Assembly: GCA_026075535.2 (NCBI GenBank)
Contig: AP026548.1
Span: 9,300,001 to 9,364,000 of the forward strand
Length of the DNA stretch: 64,000 nucleotides
Direction: 5' to 3'
From: Tricholoma matsutake
Lineage: Eukaryota > Basidiomycota > Agaricomycetes > Agaricales > Tricholomataceae
A program made the translations under genes and the position numbers. This document shows positions 52,546 to 63,718 of the stretch, in pieces. The notes under the pieces were generated by a model, which made no database searches, was not told the origin of the DNA, and was given only the letters and a program-made list of their open reading frames with translations. Positions within the stretch are counted from its first letter, which is position 1; every line of letters begins with the position of its first letter.

Positions 52546-54121
52546 TGAATGCCAGGCCTCGAATAGACAGAGTCCTTGATCCACTTAGTCTCCTCAAGGA
52601 CTGCAATAATCTCATTTTCATCTGCAGGTATCTCCGTAGGATGATTGTAACAGCTTACTAGTACTTTTATCCATGGTGTTCTATGTGTCGATAGTTGTAA
52701 GACTGATATCCCCTTCAAGCTCGGTTCGGTAGTGACAATTGGTTTTTGTTTATGGTGAAGATGGAAGTCGACCATCGACATCTCTGTGAATGCGAAGCAA
52801 TTGAGGCTGGGATGGACGATTCTGTCTAGTGATGCATTGCTGTTTCATCGGTATTTTACAATGCTGTTGGACATCTCTGTATCTTCATTGATTTCCAATC
52901 AGCTTCGAATTTGGACTTGCATACTGACTGTCCTCTAAATGTCATTCTAAGGACGAGTCCAGTAGGTGAGAAAATGTACACGTTCAAGGTTGGTAAATTG
53001 CTTAACCAACCAGGAAGCTGACATGATCGAACATCATCATTCAAAATGTAAAAACGCCACGGAACAATGAATGCAACAGCGTGGATGTACGAGACCTGTC
53101 TCGAATCTTCGTAATGCCCCGTCCACGGTCTATTAGGGGATCGGTGGGAGCGCAACATCACCCAACGCCGTAAGCCATAGATTTGTCTAGCCATCTGCCA
53201 CACTGAGAACAAATGTCAGAAAGTACCCAAATATCTTCTGATGAGGTTATTGACTACACACGTGATCAAAATTGCGAAGTATGCGTGCCTCCATCGGCAG
53301 TACGCGTCGTCCTAGTCAATACGGTGACGTCCGTCATAATCCGTTGTGAGAGGTTGTGAGTAACAATAAATCAGGCACGTACCTTTCTTGTCCTACGGCA
53401 GTTTGTGATCGGGGACGGTCCTACTCTGTGATTATCAGGACGCAAATATTCCACATCACCGTTTCGCGTTGACAGTCTCATGAGTAAATTTTGTTTCGTC
53501 GTCTTGAACTTGGATCAACTGTAGATATAAATAAGTATTTCGGAAAATCATATTTTGTTCAATCCACCTGTTATCTACAGGAGAACTCCAAACCATGTAA
53601 TTTTGTTGAGAAGACTCGGGATCGTCACTCCATCCGAAGATTGAGTTTTCCGATAGTTCTCGACGTAGGTATCGGAAATAAAGAATGTCCGTTATAATAG
53701 GCACATCTTGCGGGTACAGAAGCCCTGAACGCAAACAAGGGCGTCCGTTGGATTTTGGAGTCCTCGACGGTGATAGTAGTAAGAAAGTGGAAGTTTGACG
53801 CCGCCCTGGCACGTGATCTATCACTATTTGATCCGAATCGTATTTCGGACCGTAAACGGTAAGTTACTTCTTTCTTTGAATATTCTTACGTTTGCTTTTT
53901 TCTCCGAGCGTGCACCACTTCAATTTTATACAGATACAGAACATTGACAGAACATACAAAGAACATATCTTTCTCCAAGTTCCCATGTACAGTCAAAATT
54001 GCATGATCCGAATTGAACAGGCATTTTATGCAGATCCAGTGGAGTCATATTGAGGGGTCCATTGATACTAACTTCATCGGGACCTGTCTTGGGGCCACTG
54101 CCAAAGGAACATGTTAATTAT
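52546..54121. other. Border region with minus-strand unassigned reading frames
   Basis: Three minus-strand peptides can be read: DENEIIAVLEETKWIKDSVY (52781-52546, up to the C2 break), LRRWVMLRSHRSPNRPWTGH and LPTLNVYIFSPTGLVLRMTF (53212-52856), and LRRELSENSIFGWSDDPESS (53824-53456). They might be exons of one or more host genes on the minus strand, since the base composition is like that of the genes to the right. No domain is recognised, and no confident splice set was found. Confidence 0.3.
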
Positions 54122-54313
54122 TTATTTGTTTCTAATAGGCGGGTCGCCATCATCTGCTGGAACGCGGGTAACTAGAATTGTCTTCCATTCTGCTGGATTT
54201 CTTGATCGTGGCACATACGCGTACCTAGCTGCCATGGCTGTCGTCTGAGAAGGAAATGCACCAAAAGATGTTATCAGCATGCCACCCCAGGACGACGTGT
54301 CCCGAAGGTCCAT
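54122..54313 (-). CDS. Short hypothetical protein or 3' exon
   Basis: Sixty-three codons on the minus strand, MDLRDTSSWGGMLITSFGAF at the start and PADDGDPPIRNK before the stop. Its start lies about 100 bp from the divergent fruit-body-type gene. The composition fits a host exon. No family recognised; it may be only the last exon of an unseen gene. Confidence 0.25.
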   Translation of the reverse strand: MDLRDTSSWGGMLITSFGAFPSQTTAMAARYAYVPRSRNPAEWKTILVTRVPADDGDPPIRNK

Positions 54314-54414
54314 GAGGGCTCGGTAATGTGGTATAAAGGGCCATTCAGACTCTACTTTGAAATTATACAGGTTCTAACTTCTGAGTTCAGACAAACATAG
54401 TTGCATCATCTGAC

Positions 54415-56103
54415 ATGTCCCTCATGCGAGCGTACAGCCTCGTCTGTATCTTGCTCGCGGTTTGTGGTATGTAATAGCTCTAGCTTCCGGGGAAGCATAC
54501 ATTGACAGGCTATGGTTTACAGCCGCGACCTCACTCACATTTCCACCACCAACACCTGCGGGTGCTCCAGTCTTGTTTGGCAACGTACTCGACCTCAATG
54601 GCACAGAGACTAACACACAGAGCATCGAGGGAACGGTTAGGATTGTTAATCAGAAAGGGGGCGCAACCGACAACACCCCACCCAATCAACCCGTCCCAGA
54701 GACCACTTTGACCGCCATTGATGGTGAGCTGCTAACCAACAAAACCACGGTGTCCGGGGCCCCAACGGCGTTGGGATCATTTCAGAACCTGACCAGACGT
54801 ACAAACTCTGGCTATGAACTCGTCTTTTCAGGATCGGAGTCAGGTCCAGACGGGTCTATACAAGGGACAGCCTATCTCACCTACACCGTCCTCCCAAACA
54901 ACACTTATAATATCGATGACTGCCTTTCATTCTGCGGCAGTGTCCAACAGTGTGGTGCGTTGTCCAATCCCTGGTTTGGGTATGGCTGATAAATTCCCAG
55001 TATTCGCAAACCTGTATTACGAATTCAACAACTACATGGTGGATTCGAACAATGTGCAGTCTAACCTCAAATGCGCTTTATACGGCGATATCCACAACGC
55101 CACTGAGAAGACCAATCTAGGCGGTCAACAATTATTACCGCCTCCAGCCGGACTGACGTACATTACAAACAGCACCGGCTGGGCCGCGAAGACCCTTGCG
55201 GAGCCGGCTGTACCTGAGGGATACGAGCTTGTGTTTGGCCCTATCGACGGAGCCAACAACTCACCAGGAGTTAGTCGATATTCCATCCTTGATTATGGAC
55301 CGGAGAGCTAATTGCCAGATGAATAGTACATGGGATTTGCATTTCTCGATAAATACGATGTCAGCGCGTGCGCTTCACTGTGTAACAATCGTGGTGCCGA
55401 TCCCATGGGAGGTGCTTGTCAGTACTTCAACATCTGGCGCGCGCTTGTAAATGGTGAACCCACCACCTACACATGCAGTATGGTGAGCAATTCCTGGTGC
55501 TGCTCTGGATAGAACAACGCTGAGCAAGATTTTACGTAGTACTATATTCCCGCAGATCAAACCAGCGCCACCAATTTCGGGCAAGGGGACCTCGCAGTCA
55601 CATATTCCAGGGGATACCGGCGCACTTCCGTCCTCCAGGATGGAGGATTCGAAGGTTTTGATTGTGGTGATATCTGCTACAACTCTTCGTACGCCAACTG
55701 GTTAGGAATCAGCCCATCCGGTGGACAGTTCGATGCCGCTATTGCTAATCACCAGGCGTGGGCCCACTCTGGAAAAAGCATCGGCTGGCTCGGATCAATC
55801 ATTGCTGCTGATGAGTTCCCTGGAACCCTGACTCCTGTCGGAGCACTAAATACTACATCAGGCAATGTATACACGATCACGTTCTTCCATGCGAGTGCGT
55901 ATTCTGGCGAAGTGGGTGAGGCAAATGCTTTCCTAGATGTTATGTGGAATGGAGAGATCGTGTCGACAATTCGGCCAGGGTACAGTCAATGGACGTATTA
56001 CGAGTTTCCCGTCACGGCGAAAGGGAGTGATGTAGTGGCGTTCCGGGGTGGATTGCCTCCCGCGTGGTCGTGGATCGATGACATTTATGTGTTCGAAATA
56101 TGA
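54415..56103 (+). CDS. Secreted cysteine-rich protein, fruit-body-specific type
   Basis: Five exons with canonical borders: 54415-54466, 54523-54954, 55001-55269, 55327-55482, 55540-56103, giving 490 residues. A signal peptide is evident (MSLMRAYSLVCILLAVCAAT). Two PAN/apple-like cysteine segments (DDCLSFCGSVQQC; SACASLCNNRGADPMGGACQ) each follow a GYELVFS/GYELVFG motif. The C-terminal domain, from GGFEGFDCGDICYNSSYANW to WSWIDDIYVFEI, resembles galactose-binding-like beta-sandwich modules. Several N-glycosylation sequons are present. It resembles Agaricomycete secreted proteins annotated as fruit-body specific, from memory. A carbohydrate or cell-wall role is inferred. No breaks are seen. 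Confidence 0.75.
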
Positions 56104-56733
56104 TGAGGGTGGTAGGTGGGGAGATGCTTGATTGTATCCAAGATTTGATGTATCTGTTTCATGCATTGAGAAACCAAATATTGCTTACCATGGTTCAGAA
56201 GTTCTGTAGCAGTCTGTTACACTTTTGTAGCTCTGTTCGTCGTATGTTCGAGGATAATATATCAGCAAAGTCTGATTCTGACACGTTTTCAGGGTCCACG
56301 CTATGTCGTCCATGCAGTGCTACTTGTTGAGACACTTGGACACGTTGCTGTCACTAGTTTCATTGACATCACTCAAACTTGGTTTTATGTTTCAAGTTGC
56401 ACGTTTCATTTATGGAACCGGGATATACCTATCGCATTTACTTCTTATATATATATCTAGTTCCATCCGTGAGTCGATCTTCCAGAGATTGTAGCTTACT
56501 TACGTTTGTCATTCAGTTGTCGAGACTCGAATGTTAATGAACATTTTTGAACTTTAGAAACCATCGCTCGATTTGTTCTGCTAGGGTCAAACCCAACTCA
56601 AAACTTAGAAACGCAACTTCATATCAGTTTCACAAACATAGCGGCATTTATCGCATGGCAGCCATTAACCAGCTGTACTTTCATCTCTCTACGCCGTATG
56701 CCTCTGGGACGCCCCTCTGCGCTTTGAGTGAAT
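56104..56733. other. Intergenic region between the fruit-body-type gene and the MAPKK gene
   Basis: No coding signal. It contains TATATATATATCTAG near 56450 and should hold the terminator of the gene to the left and the promoter of the MAPKK gene. Confidence 0.5.
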
Positions 56734-58454
56734 ATGCCCTTATTTCCTCCAGCCGCACCACCTCGTCCTCTGAGAACTAAGCGGAACTTCAAGTGCCTTC
56801 AGCTTCCAGAGGCGCTACTTCCCCTCCCCATAAATACACCGAAAGTTGTTGATGTCCTCGCCGACGCCAATCTCGTCCCTACGCGGCTGACACCACCCTC
56901 CTTACCCGCAGGGGTGAAGCGTCGCCCTCCGCCTCTTGGTTCAAGCCCGGGAGGAATAGAGTTTTTGTCCCCAGGCGGATTATACTGTGATACGGGGTCT
57001 GCTCGACACAGCGCGGTACAGGCGACCCTCTCTAGTACGCTGGCCAAGCTCGATATGGTAAAGTTCGACTTGCGAGATGCAGATTTGCGGACTATAACGG
57101 AGCTTGGGCATGGAAATGGAGGGAGCGTGATGAAGGTTGAACATGTGCCCAGTGGAACTATAATGGCTAAGAAGGTGGGTTTTCAAATTTGCATTGTCGT
57201 CTTCCTAATCTGAATGTGCTTTTTCAGATTGTCCTCATTGATGCGAAACGCGCTGTACGAAAGCAGGCAGTACGCGAACTCCAAATCATGCATGACTGCC
57301 AATCCGAGCACATCGTCTCCTCGTACGGCGCCTTTGTTTCAGAACCCAACATCTGCATCTGCATGGAATATATGGACAAGGGGTCGTTCGACTGCATCTA
57401 CAGGAAGATTGGGCCAATTGACATTGAAGTCGTCAGCATGGTCGCCTTGTCGGTCCTTCATGGTCTAACATATCTGTATGACGTGCATCGTATTATCCAC
57501 CGAGGTTAGCATCGTCCCCATTCACGTCCACCTGTAAGTCTTACTTACTAGATGAACGAGCAGACATAAAACCTTCGAATATCCTCTGCAACTCCCTGGG
57601 CGAGATCAAGCTCTGCGACTTCGGAGTCTCTGGCGAGCTAATTAACTCCATTGCGTTCACCTTCGTCGGGACTTCTACATACATGAGTGTACGTCCCTCC
57701 TTCACCCTTCTCATCTATTCATCCCTGTAATTCTCCCATAGCCTGAGCGTATTCAAGGTGCAGAATACTCAGTCAAATCCGACATCTGGTCGCTTGGGAT
57801 ATCATTGATCGAGCTGGCTGTTGGCCGCTTTCCTTTCTGTGATTACGAATCCGGCTCATCATCCGCTTCATCTCTTTCCTCTGGCCCTGTGGACAACGGC
57901 GACAATGATGTGGAAGAAGAATGGGGCAAAGAAGAGGAGAAATGCACGGACGAAGGACGGAATACCGATGCTGATGACGAAGTAAAGTCCGCATGCAGGG
58001 AAGTTACATCTGCGTCTTCTTCCCTGCTTACTGTGAAGCCATCGGAAAAGACCGCTCGCATTGGAGAGGTCTGGGTTGACGTTACTTCCGAGAATATCCG
58101 GGGAAAACGCAAGAGAAAGAACACGGGCGCGAGCGCGAGCTGGTGTCACGGAGGGAGCGAAGGGACGACAATGAGTATCATTGAATTGATGCACGAAATT
58201 GTGAAAGAGCCCGCGCCCAGGTTATCTGATGCCGGGCCGGAGGGTCAGTTTTCCATGGAAGCGGAAGAGTTCGTAGATGCGTGTTTGCTCAAGGATCCAG
58301 AAGAAAGGAAAACGCCTGGGGCTTTGTTGGTAAGTTCTGTTCTGTACTTGTTTCTGAAGGAGACTCATGAACCTTTTGTGTGTAGGCGTACAAATGGATG
58401 GAAAGTGCCCGAAAATCCAAGTTTGATTTGAAACAGTGGGCTAGCACTTTTTAG
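56734..58454 (+). CDS. MAP kinase kinase, Ste7 type
   Basis: Five exons: 56734-57174, 57228-57504, 57564-57688, 57742-58329, 58386-58454 (499 residues), all GT-AG, all in phase. A Pro-rich N-terminus of about 100 residues precedes the kinase domain. Key motifs: Gly loop GHGNGGSV, catalytic-Lys region [26 protein letters not shown] and STYMSPERIQG. The activation segment [18 protein letters not shown] holds the S/T positions phosphorylated by MAPKKKs; the residue between Ala and Thr is Phe, where fungal Ste7/Fuz7 proteins usually have Asp. An acidic, Ser-rich insert of about 110 residues lies between FPFCDYES and [11 protein letters not shown]. It would act in a pheromone/filamentation MAPK cascade in the cytosol. 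The closest type is Ste7/Fuz7. Confidence 0.85.
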
Positions 58455-58849
58455 GTCAAATATGACCCTCTTATGTAGCTATAGGTATATTTATTTTCAC
58501 CCTTCATGATAACTTTTAGCATGAACACACGGCCATGTCGAGTGGACTGCCACCCAGATAACTGATTGAGTTGAGGGGCTTGTTCGTGTAATATTGTTAG
58601 AATATACCCAAGCATCTCCATGTAAGGGGCTGCTGCCACCGTTGATCATAAAGAAGAAACATCAGGGAATGCGTACTGGGGATGATGTTCAAGGCATCAT
58701 AATAACATATTGAATAGATAACAACAAAGGAAGGAGGCCATCGAACGTGGGATGGTTCATATTCTGCGAGAAATTGTGCACAGGGTAATCACGCAAGCGT
58801 ACCTGCGTAGGGTTAAGGTTATGTGACCAGGAGATAATTCCAATACAGA

Positions 58850-59750
58850 TCAACGACGACGGATAAGCTTGAAATATAGGATCGTGAGGATGAGGGCTAC
58901 GAAGAAGACTGCGATAGCGCTGAGCATGACACGTTGTTTGTACATCCTGGACAATGCTTAGGAGAAAATGAGAAGCATAGAAGCGTAACGAACGTACTGG
59001 CGAATCATCCTCCTAATGGTACTATCGGCACGGTCAATATTTGAGTCTGCAGTCTGTAGCTGAAAACGACTATGAGCAGTAGGGATTCACGACGGCAAGC
59101 AAACTCACAGTATCCCTCGTATTCTCAATCGTCTCCCTCTGGCCCCTCAGATTCCGCAAAATTTCCACACCCATATCCTCTGACTCTAGCGCGATCCTGT
59201 GTGTATTTGCCAACCGCTGGCTTCCTTCACTCAAAGTCACCGTCCCCGATAACAGCCTCTCGCGGTCGGTCCGCTCATCTGCATACGGATCGTCGGAACG
59301 GAATGATGCCCCTGCATTTGGCCCACCAAGGAGATTTACGCGCGCATGAAGGTCCTTCGAGAGCTTCTTGTACTTCGTTAGGTCGGACTTGGCTTGGCGG
59401 AGCCGTGTGAGGTAGGAGGCCTTGATGGACTGCGGAATTCCCTGGATCTCAACTTCAAGTTGGGATACCTGGATAGTGTTGTTTACGAAACGATTCTGAT
59501 CATAATAGAAGGGAATTGAACTAACAATATCATCAGCTTCGTCGAGCTCAAGCTCGACCTTCCTCAGTGCTGCTTTGCGCTGTTCTGGCGAAAAGGAATG
59601 TCAGGACGTGGATGTGGAAATGAATGATACGGCACCTCCTCGTTGATCTTTCCCGCTTCCTTCTAGTTTATCGCTTATACTTTGGATTATGTGCCGGAAA
59701 TCCTGCTCGTAGGATTCGAACAGACCCGCTGGTGTGCCATCAGAGTCCAT
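58850..59750 (-). CDS. VTI1: Vesicle transport Qb-SNARE, Vti1 type
   Basis: Five exons on the minus strand: 59750-59636, 59584-59526, 59468-59109, 59059-58998, 58946-58850 (230 residues). The N-terminal three-helix domain starts MDSDGTPAGLFESYEQDFRH and includes QRKAALRKVELELDEADD and QLEVEIQGIPQSIK. The SNARE motif runs from GVEILRNLRGQRETIENTRD through LQTADSNIDRADSTIRRM. A single C-terminal membrane anchor follows, SAIAVFFVALILTILYF, with a short basic tail. Length and layout fit Vti1, which works in Golgi, endosome and vacuole fusion. The 3' end faces the MAPKK gene, with about 395 bp between stops. Confidence 0.85.
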
Positions 59751-61227
59751 GTTGTTGTGGTGAGGAAAGTCACACACGTCACGCTGTTAATATTATATAC
59801 TCGAGCGTTCAAATTTGTTTCTCTACATTCTACTTATGTATGTTCGAATGTAGTCAAGACGCTCTGACTTGACCTGAGTCATCCTGAATTTCATCCAGCG
59901 ATGTACGTTTGAAGGAACGGGATACACAGCCAGGTGCTTTAAACGTTTCAACACAACCTCGCGGGATTACTTCTGCTAGCAACCCTACGACTGGACGCCC
60001 CGGGTGCCTTATAGTTGCTCGCTACAAAGTACTGCGTACTTCCGATGAGGCGTGACGTGGGTGGGAGGAGGGAAGACATCTCTAGTGTTTCTTTCAATCT
60101 CGTTATACTGTATACAATTATTTTTGATAGCGCAATCATTGGCCTTGGACGGAGCCAACATCTTCATCATCGGTACTGACACCGAGTTCCGTATATCTAT
60201 CACTAGAACAATCCAGACCGTCCGGCAGAGGACAGGCAACAAAATCTTCATCTACATTTCGGTCGCCATTTCCTGTGTCCCGGACGTCTTCGCAACGAAA
60301 TGGCTAACATTGTGATCTGCCAGCTGCAGGTAACCGGTAACCGCCCGTGGCCAGCAGAGTAACCAGGGCAAGGTGGATATATGTATATATAGCCGAACTT
60401 CAAAAGGTCGCCGTTCCGGCAAAGGCCGGCGATGCACCCTCGTTCCCATTAAGAACCCGCAACTTAAAATTCTGAAGTATACACAGTGCTACCATAGCGA
60501 ACGGGCTTTATATAATACCGACGCGACAAATATCCTACCTTCTGGTCCTCTCACGTGTCGTTAGTATCATCCTGAGAGGCCAGGCAAAACAACGAGGGAA
60601 ATCTACTAGGTCAACCTGCAAGACGTTGAGAATTGGTTGAGAAGGGTAAGTCTCAAGGTACGCACGGTCCATAAAAGTAAGTGCTTGTTTACTTTTAACG
60701 TTTAACCTCGGTTTTACACCGTCTGATGGAAGTCATGCTTCGGATTCGGAACGAGAGGCATCTGTGCGCTATCACTGGGACCTGTCAACCCACTTCATGT
60801 CATATATCATGCCTTCAGGGCTGGGAGGCTAAAAAAACGGAGACCCGTGGGCTGTGGTCCCAGAAATCTTGTGTTTAATCTTGTGTTTGATGCCTGTGTT
60901 ATTTTAAGCGCCTCCAAGGTATGGCGCTGATAGCAGCGATGCACCCGCCCACGATTTTGACAGACGGGCATGACCTGTTTATGCTTTACGACATCTTCTT
61001 TCTCTGAGCCTTCTTAAAGGAAAGCGGAGTGCGGTCTGCTATATGAAGCTCGAGGACTGGCAAGACTCGGATGTGGTGATCACAAAGAGAATCATCTCCT
61101 CTAAAACTTGTGTAAGTCCGCTCTAAAATGCTTTATATCCTGTGTCGAAAATCTCGGAGCGCCGGACTCACAATTCATTTTCTTACTATCGAGCGTGACA
61201 ACACTTTCAAAGTATACTCCTAGACCG
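59751..61227. promoter_or_regulatory. Shared upstream region of the VTI1 and desaturase genes
   Basis: About 1.5 kb between two divergent genes. Visible sites are a palindromic GGTAACCGGTAACCG at 60330, TATATGTATATATAG near 60377 and CACGTG-containing CTCACGTGTCG at 60549. No gene is seen. Promoter function is inferred from position. Confidence 0.4.
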
Positions 61228-62687
61228 ATGCCTGTGCCCTTCAGTAACAACTTTCCACCAATCGTCGGTGTGCGCTGGTTCGATGTTTTCGTGCTTACCA
61301 TCATCCCAATGATTGCGGGATATGGCTTGTTCGTTGCGCCTTTTCGTCGCGCAACCTTCGTGTACGCTATGCTATACTATGTTTTCTCTATGCTAGGTGA
61401 AATATGTCTCGGTTGTTTTGCAGTTAGTCTGACAGCTCTACCGCTTCACAGGTATCACTGCTGGTATGATCTTTATTTGAAAACATGTGGCATTCTCACT
61501 ATGTTTTTGTCCAGGTTATCATCGGTTATGGTCGCACCGGTCCTATAATGCATCCCTACCGTTGCAAATCTTTTTGATTTGTGGTGGTACAAGTGCCGTG
61601 CAGGGCTCTTGTTACTGGTGGGCTCGGGCTCATCGGGCTCATCACCGTCACACAGATACCGACCTTGATCCCTATGACGCGACTCGCGGTTTTCTCTGGA
61701 CACACATAGGTTGGATGGTCTTCAAGTCCAAGCTTTCCTCTGGAAGAGCGGACATCTCTGACCTTCGACAGAATTCTCTCATCCAGTGGCAGCACCGTTG
61801 GTATCTTTATCTTGCACCGATCTTTGGGATTGTCCTCCCCACGATCATACCGGGGCTCCTGTGGAATGATTGGGTTGGAGGGTTCTGCTTTTCGGGAGCA
61901 TTGCGATTAAACATTGCTCATCATGTTAGTGTTCTGGTCAATGATCTAATTCCAACAATCAAGGCGTTTGAAATTATACCGGCAGAGCATGTTTTTCATA
62001 AATTCTATTGCACATTCTCTGGGTTCTACTTCCTACGACGATGCTCTTACCGCTCGCGACCATCTGCTCTCTGCCATCTTAACAATGGGCGAAGGATATC
62101 ATAACTTTCACCACCAATTCCCGATGGATTACAGGAATGCTTTCCGTTGGTACCAGTATGATCCTACTAAGTGGTTCATTGCGATCTGCAGCAAGATCGG
62201 TTTGGCAACTCATCTACGAGTGTTTCCTTCCAACGAAATCGAAAAAGGCGCATTAACGATGAAGTTGAAGGAACTGCAAAGGTTACAGAATTCTTTGACA
62301 TGGCCAGTACCATCGGAGCAACTGCCTGTCATTTCGTGGGAAACATGTGAGCTGCAGAGATCTCGATGTTCTGTGTCGATGAATAACAACTCTACGTCTA
62401 CAGTTCGAAAAGAGTCCAAAGAAAGGACTTTGATTCTAATTTCTGGGTTCATACACGATGTTTCATCATTCATTGACAAGCATCCAGGTGGATCTCGTTT
62501 TCTTTTGGAGAACTCAGGTGAAGATGTGACTGCCTCCTTTTTCGGAGGTATCTATGCACATTCGAATGCTGCACATAATGTATGTTCAATGTCATAGTCA
62601 TTGATCTCATCTGAAATTTACCCTTGTTTCCAATAGCTGCTTTCAATGATGCAAATAGGCATTCTAGAGGGTGGTGTGGAAAATTAA
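61228..62687 (+). CDS. Delta-9 (stearoyl/palmitoyl-CoA) fatty-acid desaturase with cytochrome b5 domain
   Basis: Five exons: 61228-61396, 61452-61463, 61515-61924, 61986-62579, 62637-62687 (411 residues). Histidine boxes: HRLWSH, HRAHH (in ARAHRAHHRHTDTDLDPY) and HNFHH (in GYHNFHHQFPMDYRNAFRWY), which bind the di-iron centre. Membrane segments flank them, for example FVLTIIPMIAGYGLFVA. The C-terminal cytochrome b5 domain has FIDKHPGGSRFLLENSGED with the haem-binding HPGG. Exon 2 is only 12 bases and supplies ITA before GYHRLWSH. It would introduce the first double bond into acyl-CoA in the ER membrane, as Ole1 does. The protein is shorter at the N-terminus than most Ole1 proteins; an upstream exon cannot be excluded. 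Confidence 0.88.
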
Positions 62688-63718
62688 GTTGTACCAACAT
62701 CCCAACTGCACAACGACTCTACATCGCAGAGAAATTAAACGAGTGAACGAAAGTATATATCTTACGAATGACGATTCCGACGGCCAAATAGTCGTGGTTC
62801 GTCATACATATGCAACTTGATGGGGGGTGAGAACATATAGCATGTTGTTCTGCCAGTTAACGTGACTAATGGACGTAGAATATTAGAATCAATCGGTTCT
62901 CAGGATATGCTTAGAATCCTTGCTGTGGGACACGCCGAAGACTTGATTTATCCAGTATATATGCTGCTGGGCCACGCTCTGTTTGAATTCTGGAATTCAG
63001 ATGTCGAGATCGTCATGTATTGTACAAGTTTTGTAGAGTGGCGGCGGCCTGCCATATAAATGGTGCCTCAATAAATTTCCGGTTCTCAAGGAAATTCCGA
63101 AAGACTAAAGTTGTTGTACCTCCGCAGCCACTGATCTGGATATGGGATGCTGATTCAACGTATTAGTCGAATGAATCTAGCAATCGTGGAATGTGCCGCT
63201 TTAGAAGCTAATACAGAGTACGCTCGAGCGCCTGTGCGAACAGGAATAAGAACTGGTGACCGATGAAAAGGTTTACCGCATTACGTTCTCACCAATGCAG
63301 CCGAATAGCATCTTGAAGTCGCGGCAACGTTCAACTCTAGTCAACTACGTCAGCTCCGCCGGCACTGCTTACATAATTCTTGTAACTTCATCCCGACCTG
63401 TTTTTACAGTTGAGTAAGCCTTCAAAATTCTCGCCATATCGAGCAGAACCTCAGTCAGTGAGTCAGCTTCGAGTCAGCCTTATTATCCGTGAGAAAAGAC
63501 GGGAGGTGAAAAGAGACATTGCTTATGGTATCCATATACTATGACACCAGCCCTTCGCGAAAGCAGTAATTATTCAGCGATGTCGCAATGTCGTCTGAGA
63601 ATTATTCAGTTTGTAATCCAAAGTTTCATCATGATGGTGAAGGATGGTGAGTTATAACAGTTGGGATATAACGATCACAAGTGCTCCTCACCTCACTTTA
63701 CGTTTACAACCATTTAGC
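62688..63718. other. Intergenic region, no gene seen
   Basis: About 1 kb between the desaturase stop and the next gene. One 65-codon plus-strand frame (62862-63059) has no family resemblance. It should contain the desaturase terminator and the promoter of the dehydrogenase gene. Confidence 0.4.

Noticed and set aside
62862..63059. 65-codon plus-strand frame between the desaturase and dehydrogenase genes.
   Set aside because: No family resemblance, no splice context, and length expected by chance.
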